The notes beneath the pieces were generated by a model that saw only the letters and a program-made list of their open reading frames with translations, searched no databases and was not told the DNA's origin. Both the position numbers and the translations under genes were made by a program. Positions 6,796-9,741 of a DNA stretch of 9,741 bases are shown here, piece after piece. The first letter of the stretch is position 1, and each line of letters begins with the position of its first letter. Origin of the DNA: UBA6078 sp964468685 (GTDB taxonomy: Bacteria > Desulfobacterota > Syntrophia > Syntrophales > UBA2210); NCBI GenBank assembly GCA_964468685.1, contig CAYXUH010000070.1:1-9741 (forward strand). Direction: 5' to 3'.

Positions 6796-7896
6796 ATGGA
6801 CATACTATCCGGAAACGGACTCAAGTCCTTAATGCATGAGCAACTTGGAATATGTGCTTCCATCTATATGCCTACGATCAGAAAGGGAACGGAGATACAA
6901 CAAAACCAGATACGGTACAAAAATCTGCTGCGCGAGGCCGAAGCTCGCCTGCTCTCAATCGGCGAATTGCGCCCATCGGAGATAAAAGAGATGCTCGCGC
7001 CGGCACAGGAACTGGCGGGTAATATACCCTTCTGGCAGGGTCAGAGCGATGGACTTGCCCTCTTCCTTGCACAGGAATCGTTCACCTATTACCGGCTTCC
7101 GCAGACCTTCGAGGAATTGGTGGTCATAACCGATCGTTTTCACATCAAACCCCTGATACCGATCCTGGCTCCTGATACGGAATTTTCCATCCTCGCGATC
7201 AGCCAGAAAACCGTTCGATTTCTGAAGTGCTCGTTGCAACAGGCAAAGGAAAAGGACATCAAAGACATTCCTGAAAATATTGACGAGGCGCTGAATCTTG
7301 ACGATTTTGAGAAACGTCTCCAGCGGCACACGGGTGCCGAAGACATGAAAGTTAAGATACTGCAGTATTTTCAGCTTATTGATAAGGGGTTACGCGACCT
7401 CCTGAAGGACAAAAAGTTTCCTCTCATCTTCGCGGGGGTGGATTACCTGTTTCCCATATACAAAGAGGCAAATACCTATCCTCACCTCACAGACAAATGG
7501 ATATCCGGAAACCCGGAGGGGCTCAGCGCGGATAGGTTGAGGGACATGGCGTGGCCGATTGCGGAGACTCTCCTGAAGACAAAGAGGGCGGATGCCCTGG
7601 CACAGTACAAACAAAACGCCGGGACCGGGCTCACCTCCAGCAATGTCGAAGAGGTCGTCCGGGAGGCCTTTCACGGGCGCGTCAGCGTACTGTTCGTCCC
7701 CGTGGGTGTTCAGCAGTGGGGAACCTTTGATCCCGATACCGATACGGTCAAACTGAGCAAAGATTCAGGATTCGGAAATGAAGACCTGCTGGACCTGGCG
7801 GCCATACAAACGATCCTGAACGGTGGGGTGGTTTATCCGGTCAAACAGAAGGAAATGCCGGAGGATTCATTGCTCGCCGCCATCTTTCGTTATTGA
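6796..7896 (+). CDS. baeRF family 3 protein (bacterial archaeo-eukaryotic release factor-like)
   Basis: A 366-aa protein recognised by family landmarks: ASIYMPTIRKGTEIQQNQIR (21-40), LLREAEARLL, the APAQEL..FWQGQSDGLALFL block (68-91), RLPQTFEELVVITDRFHIKPL (100-120), and the C-terminal VSVLFVPVGVQQWGTFD (297-311) with DLLDLAAIQTILNGGVVYPV (330-349). These match the baeRF family (Pfam baeRF_family3), bacterial relatives of the eRF1/Pelota fold with RNase-H-like and L7Ae-like domains. No GGQ tripeptide is present, so classical peptidyl-tRNA hydrolysis is not expected. Related bacterial proteins bind ribosomes in dormancy or rescue, and a similar role is inferred here. AAGGAG (6781-6786) lies 9 nt before the ATG, by far the best ribosome-binding site of the cluster, suggesting that this product is made at higher level than its neighbours. 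Confidence 0.88.
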   Translation: MDILSGNGLKSLMHEQLGICASIYMPTIRKGTEIQQNQIRYKNLLREAEARLLSIGELRPSEIKEMLAPAQELAGNIPFWQGQSDGLALFLAQESFTYYRLPQTFEELVVITDRFHIKPLIPILAPDTEFSILAISQKTVRFLKCSLQQAKEKDIKDIPENIDEALNLDDFEKRLQRHTGAEDMKVKILQYFQLIDKGLRDLLKDKKFPLIFAGVDYLFPIYKEANTYPHLTDKWISGNPEGLSADRLRDMAWPIAETLLKTKRADALAQYKQNAGTGLTSSNVEEVVREAFHGRVSVLFVPVGVQQWGTFDPDTDTVKLSKDSGFGNEDLLDLAAIQTILNGGVVYPVKQKEMPEDSLLAAIFRY

Positions 7897-7917
7897 CCGC
7901 ACCTCCACGGCGGATGA

Positions 7918-8250
7918 TTGCGAATTTCGTCAGATATTGAACAGGACAACATTTATGCATATTCCCGAAGGAGTGATATCATAAAAATAATCAACGAAGA
8001 CGACCGAAAACCCACTCTGGATTACCCCTGTAGGTGGGCCTATAAGGTGATAGGTGCCGATAAGGGAGCTATGGAAAAGGCCATCGGGGAGATTGTGCAG
8101 GAGTGCGCCTGTACGATCACACCGTCCAATACAAGCAAGACCGGAAAATACCACTGCCTGAACCTCGAAATGCTGGTTGATAACGAAGGACACCGAACCG
8201 GGATATATGATAAATTGAGGTGTCACCCTGCGATCAAAATGGTTTTATAA
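7918..8250 (+). CDS. DUF493 (YbeD-like) family protein
   Basis: The C-terminal 75 residues (YPCRWAYKVIGAD..MEKAIGEIV....SKTGKYHCLNLEM....YDKLRCHPAIKMVL) are a clear DUF493/YbeD domain, a small ferredoxin-like fold resembling ACT-type regulatory domains; E. coli YbeD has 87 residues. Its biological role is not established. The coordinates given use the only conventional in-frame start, TTG at 7918, giving 110 aa with about 21 extra N-terminal residues. A well-placed AAGGAG (7968-7973) instead points to initiation at an ATA codon at 7981, which would give an 89-residue protein of normal family length. The frame is certain and the start is not. The gene follows baeRF3 by 21 bp (84 bp if the later start is used). 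Confidence 0.87.
   Translation: MRISSDIEQDNIYAYSRRSDIIKIINEDDRKPTLDYPCRWAYKVIGADKGAMEKAIGEIVQECACTITPSNTSKTGKYHCLNLEMLVDNEGHRTGIYDKLRCHPAIKMVL
7968..7983 (+). promoter_or_regulatory. Shine-Dalgarno with apparent ATA start for the DUF493 gene
   Basis: AAGGAG (7968-7973) is followed 7 nt later by ATA (7981-7983), in frame with DUF493. No ATG, GTG or TTG is available at a proper distance: the GTG at 7973 is out of frame. Initiation here gives IKIINEDDRKPTLDYPC, which would read MKIINEDD with a one-base change (ATA to ATG). Confidence 0.5.
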
Positions 8251-8320
8251 GGACTTATGCGCGGACCCCGGGCCCCAGGGATACTGACAGGGAATGTAAT
8301 GGAAAAAAAGGGAACTGTAT

Positions 8321-8860
8321 ATGCTTACAATAGAAAACACCGTGCTGGTCGTGATTGATATTCAGGAGAGTCTCGCGCGGGTGATGCACGAAAAGGACGC
8401 CCTGCTCGAGAATCTCCAGAAGACCATCAAGGGTGCCGGAATCCTCGATATTCCGATGATTGTAACGGAGCAGGTTCCCGAAAAACTGGGGGCTACGATC
8501 CCGGAGATATCCCCCCTGCTTGACACTGTCAGTCCCATCTCCAAATCAAGCTTCAGTTGTTGCGGAGAGGACCGGTTCATGCGGGAATTGAACGACATGA
8601 AGCGGGAGCAGATCCTTATTGCCGGCATCGAATCACACGTCTGTGTCTATCAGACAACGGTTGACCTGATCCGTATGGGGTATGAAGTACACATCGTAAC
8701 GGACTGCATCTCATCACGGACGCCCGGGAACCGGGCCCTTGGTATCGAGAGGATGAAGGACGAGGGGGCACGGCCCACAAGCACGGAAATGGCTCTCTTC
8801 GAACTACTGAAGGTCGCCGGAGGGGACCGGTTCAGGAAAATCTCCCGGCTGGTGAAATAG
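8321..8860 (+). CDS. Isochorismatase-family cysteine hydrolase
   Basis: A 179-aa single-domain protein, normal for the isochorismatase-like hydrolases. The catalytic triad is visible: D13 in VVIDIQ, K75 in SKSSFSCC, and C108 in GIESHVCV, with the preceding IES segment forming the expected non-proline turn. TEQVPEKLG (49-57) matches the TEQxPxxLG motif of the ISOC1/2-like branch. Genuine isochorismatases, nicotinamidases and N-carbamoylsarcosine amidases share this fold. No metal-binding DxHxxxDxH motif of nicotinamidase is seen, so the substrate is unknown. AAAGGGA sits about 8 nt before the ATG. The gene is 70 bp after the DUF493 gene on the same strand and is the last of the + strand run; whether it belongs to the same transcript is uncertain. 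Confidence 0.92.
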   Translation: MLTIENTVLVVIDIQESLARVMHEKDALLENLQKTIKGAGILDIPMIVTEQVPEKLGATIPEISPLLDTVSPISKSSFSCCGEDRFMRELNDMKREQILIAGIESHVCVYQTTVDLIRMGYEVHIVTDCISSRTPGNRALGIERMKDEGARPTSTEMALFELLKVAGGDRFRKISRLVK

Positions 8861-8948
8861 CGACCCCGCGGCGGCAAAGCAGCCGGGTGTCTGTTGCTAC
8901 CCTTATATCGATATCAGGTAGACATATCTCTCCCTTATCTGATACGGG
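8861..8948. other. Convergent intergenic region, no clear terminator
   Basis: The 88 bp between the convergent hydrolase and DUF4124 genes hold only weak structures: TATCAG (8912-8917) and CTGATA (8939-8944) form a 6-bp stem with a 21-nt loop, and GGGT/ACCC flank a 10-nt loop at 8885-8902. Neither has an adjacent T tract, so no intrinsic terminator is called in either direction. Confidence 0.4.
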
Positions 8949-9437
8949 TCACTTCTGCCTTATCAGCCCCCGTAGCTTTTCTCTCTTTTCGGCAAGCTCA
9001 TCCAGGGCTTTTTGATATCGGGCCCTGTTGGCCCGGTTGTGGTGGCGGGCATAGAGCCTCCGCCGCTTTTCTACCAGTTCCCTCGTAAGATCATATTCTT
9101 CCTGGGCCTGCCCAAGCTTCTGCTCCAGTTCCCTGCGGCGGCGTTCTTCTTTAGATGTTTCTCTGGTCCGGTCAGCAACCGCTTCTTCCCCTTTATCTTC
9201 TTCCGTTACCGTTTCTATATCCTGACCTTTATCCGGCAAGGATTGTCCATCTGCGCCACCCCGGTCTCTGATATGAATCCTTTCAACACCGCCCCCGGGA
9301 GGGAGTTGGGGGGGGGTGTCCGCAATATGCACCACGCCCTCCTTGTCCGTCCACATGTAAAGGTCTCCCGCACGCGTAAGGGAAGAAAACAGGATAATAC
9401 AAAAGATGATAACAATGATGATACGAAGATAACGCAT
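8949..9437 (-). CDS. Secreted DUF4124-domain protein with coiled-coil tail
   Basis: 162 aa from ATG 9437, chosen because the signal peptide starts there (MRYLRIIIVIIFCIILFSSL); an upstream GTG at 9455 adds only six residues. GGAGG lies only 3 nt before the ATG, a short spacing. The probable signal peptidase site is after TRA at residue 23, exporting the mature protein to the periplasm. The DUF4124 motif follows directly: YMWTDKEGVVHIADTPP (about 27-43), the usual YxWxDxxGxxHxxDxPP pattern. A disordered, acidic linker (about 45-90) leads to a highly charged coiled coil (about 93-160, e.g. EERRRRELEQKLGQAQEEYD). DUF4124 proteins are common in proteobacteria; the role is unknown, with cell-envelope scaffolding suspected. 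The gene stands alone, convergent to the hydrolase. Confidence 0.88.
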   Translation of the reverse strand: MRYLRIIIVIIFCIILFSSLTRAGDLYMWTDKEGVVHIADTPPQLPPGGGVERIHIRDRGGADGQSLPDKGQDIETVTEEDKGEEAVADRTRETSKEERRRRELEQKLGQAQEEYDLTRELVEKRRRLYARHHNRANRARYQKALDELAEKREKLRGLIRQK

Positions 9438-9460
9438 GATCCTCCAACCACCCACACATC

Positions 9461-9534
9461 ATTCGGATGTACCGAATCTCCGTATAACGCCTACCAGAAA
9501 CCCACATGCTGTTCAACAAAAAACCGTATGTGGG
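9461..9534 (-). repeat. Two inverted repeats upstream of the DUF4124 gene
   Basis: ATTCGG (9461-9466) pairs with CCGAAT (9472-9477) around a 5-nt loop, and CCCACAT (9501-9507) pairs with ATGTGGG (9528-9534) around a 20-nt loop containing an A6 run. Both lie in the 24-100 bp before the start codon, so they could be operator or leader structures. No convincing -35/-10 pair was found. The rest of the interval 9438-9645 contains no gene I can support. Confidence 0.35.
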
Positions 9535-9645
9535 GATGCCCCGATCGGCCCGCGAATGATCGCGGAAGACAGTTTGAGCGCGGGGGGAACATCTCCTCTT
9601 CCCGGATTTCCACCCGGCAATAAAGACATGCCCCCTGGAAGAACG

Positions 9646-9673
9646 AAAAAAGGCCGGCTGTATCAGCCGGCCT
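9646..9673 (-). terminator. Rho-independent terminator downstream of tRNA-Leu
   Basis: A perfect 10-bp stem AGGCCGGCTG (9651-9660) / 9664-9673 with a TAT loop is followed on the minus strand by six T's (9646-9651 read in reverse). It starts 14 nt after the tRNA 3' end and is a textbook intrinsic terminator for the tRNA transcript. Confidence 0.92.
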
Positions 9674-9687
9674 CTCTCGCGCAATAA

Positions 9688-9741
9688 TGGTGCCGAAGCC
9701 GAGACTTGAACTCGGACAAGCATAAGCCCACTAGACCCTGA
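9688..9741 (-). tRNA. tRNA-Leu (anticodon CAG), 3' part only
   Basis: Read on the minus strand, the window edge cuts a type-II tRNA inside the anticodon loop. Visible are TCAGGG (U33, anticodon CAG, G37, G38), the 3' anticodon-stem strand TCTAG, and a long variable arm (about 15 nt, GGGCTTATGCTTG). The T arm is CCGAG-TTCAAGT-CTCGG, followed by the 3' acceptor strand CTTCGGC, discriminator A and an encoded CCA (9688-9690). The long variable arm, discriminator A and CAG anticodon all indicate leucine. The 5' half, with the acceptor 5' strand and D arm, lies beyond the window. An intrinsic terminator follows. Confidence 0.88.

Noticed and set aside
8321..8860. Nicotinamidase or siderophore-type isochorismatase assignment
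   Set aside because: Only the shared D/K/C catalytic residues are seen. The nicotinamidase metal-binding histidine motif and any enterobactin-type neighbours are absent, so only the superfamily is called.
9012..9623. + strand open frame of 203 codons opposite the DUF4124 gene
   Set aside because: It overlaps the DUF4124 coding region and its upstream region. The minus-strand product has a clear signal peptide and domain, while this one has low-complexity proline/phenylalanine runs.
9646..9741. tRNA-associated integration (att) site
   Set aside because: No integrase gene or repeated tRNA 3' end is visible in the window; only a normal terminator follows the tRNA.

Overview
This window looks like a chromosomal piece of a Gram-negative anaerobe, most plausibly a Desulfobacterota (delta-proteobacterial, Syntrophales-like) draft or metagenome-derived genome. 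That assignment is inference from the style of TypA, the DUF4124 and DUF493 proteins and the moderately high GC. There is no 16S gene or other firm taxonomic marker. A run of exactly 100 N (3654-3753) shows that this is a scaffold with a placeholder gap.

Layout. At 1-60 there is a GC-rich inverted repeat, then a small membrane-anchored coiled-coil protein on + (92-502). On the minus strand, reading right to left, a promoter and a leader hairpin near 3480-3552 precede typA/bipA (1648-3453). After 61 bp typA is followed by a zinc alcohol dehydrogenase that is split by one frameshift near 1260-1268 (557-1586). To the right of typA lies the N gap, and then the C-terminal part of a CstA-family peptide/carbon-starvation transporter on + (3754-4793), closed by a 12-bp perfect hairpin.

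From 4880 to 8860 there is a run of six co-directional + strand genes: a 92-aa helical protein, a Get3/ArsA-like P-loop ATPase, a single-pass membrane protein, a baeRF family-3 protein (bacterial relative of archaeal/eukaryotic release factor 1), a DUF493 protein, and an isochorismatase-fold cysteine hydrolase. The first four are packed tightly (0, 11 and 30 bp between genes). They form the most interesting block: an ATPase of the tail-anchored-protein-targeting family beside a possible membrane partner and a ribosome-associated-type factor that lacks the GGQ motif.

On the minus strand at the right end are a secreted DUF4124 protein with a coiled-coil tail (8949-9437), a strong intrinsic terminator (9646-9673), and the 3' part of a tRNA-Leu(CAG) cut by the window edge (9688-9741).

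A translation theme recurs (TypA, baeRF3, tRNA-Leu), but these genes sit in separate transcription units. I see no CRISPR array, insertion sequence, phage gene or defence system. The genes are housekeeping or poorly characterised accessory genes.
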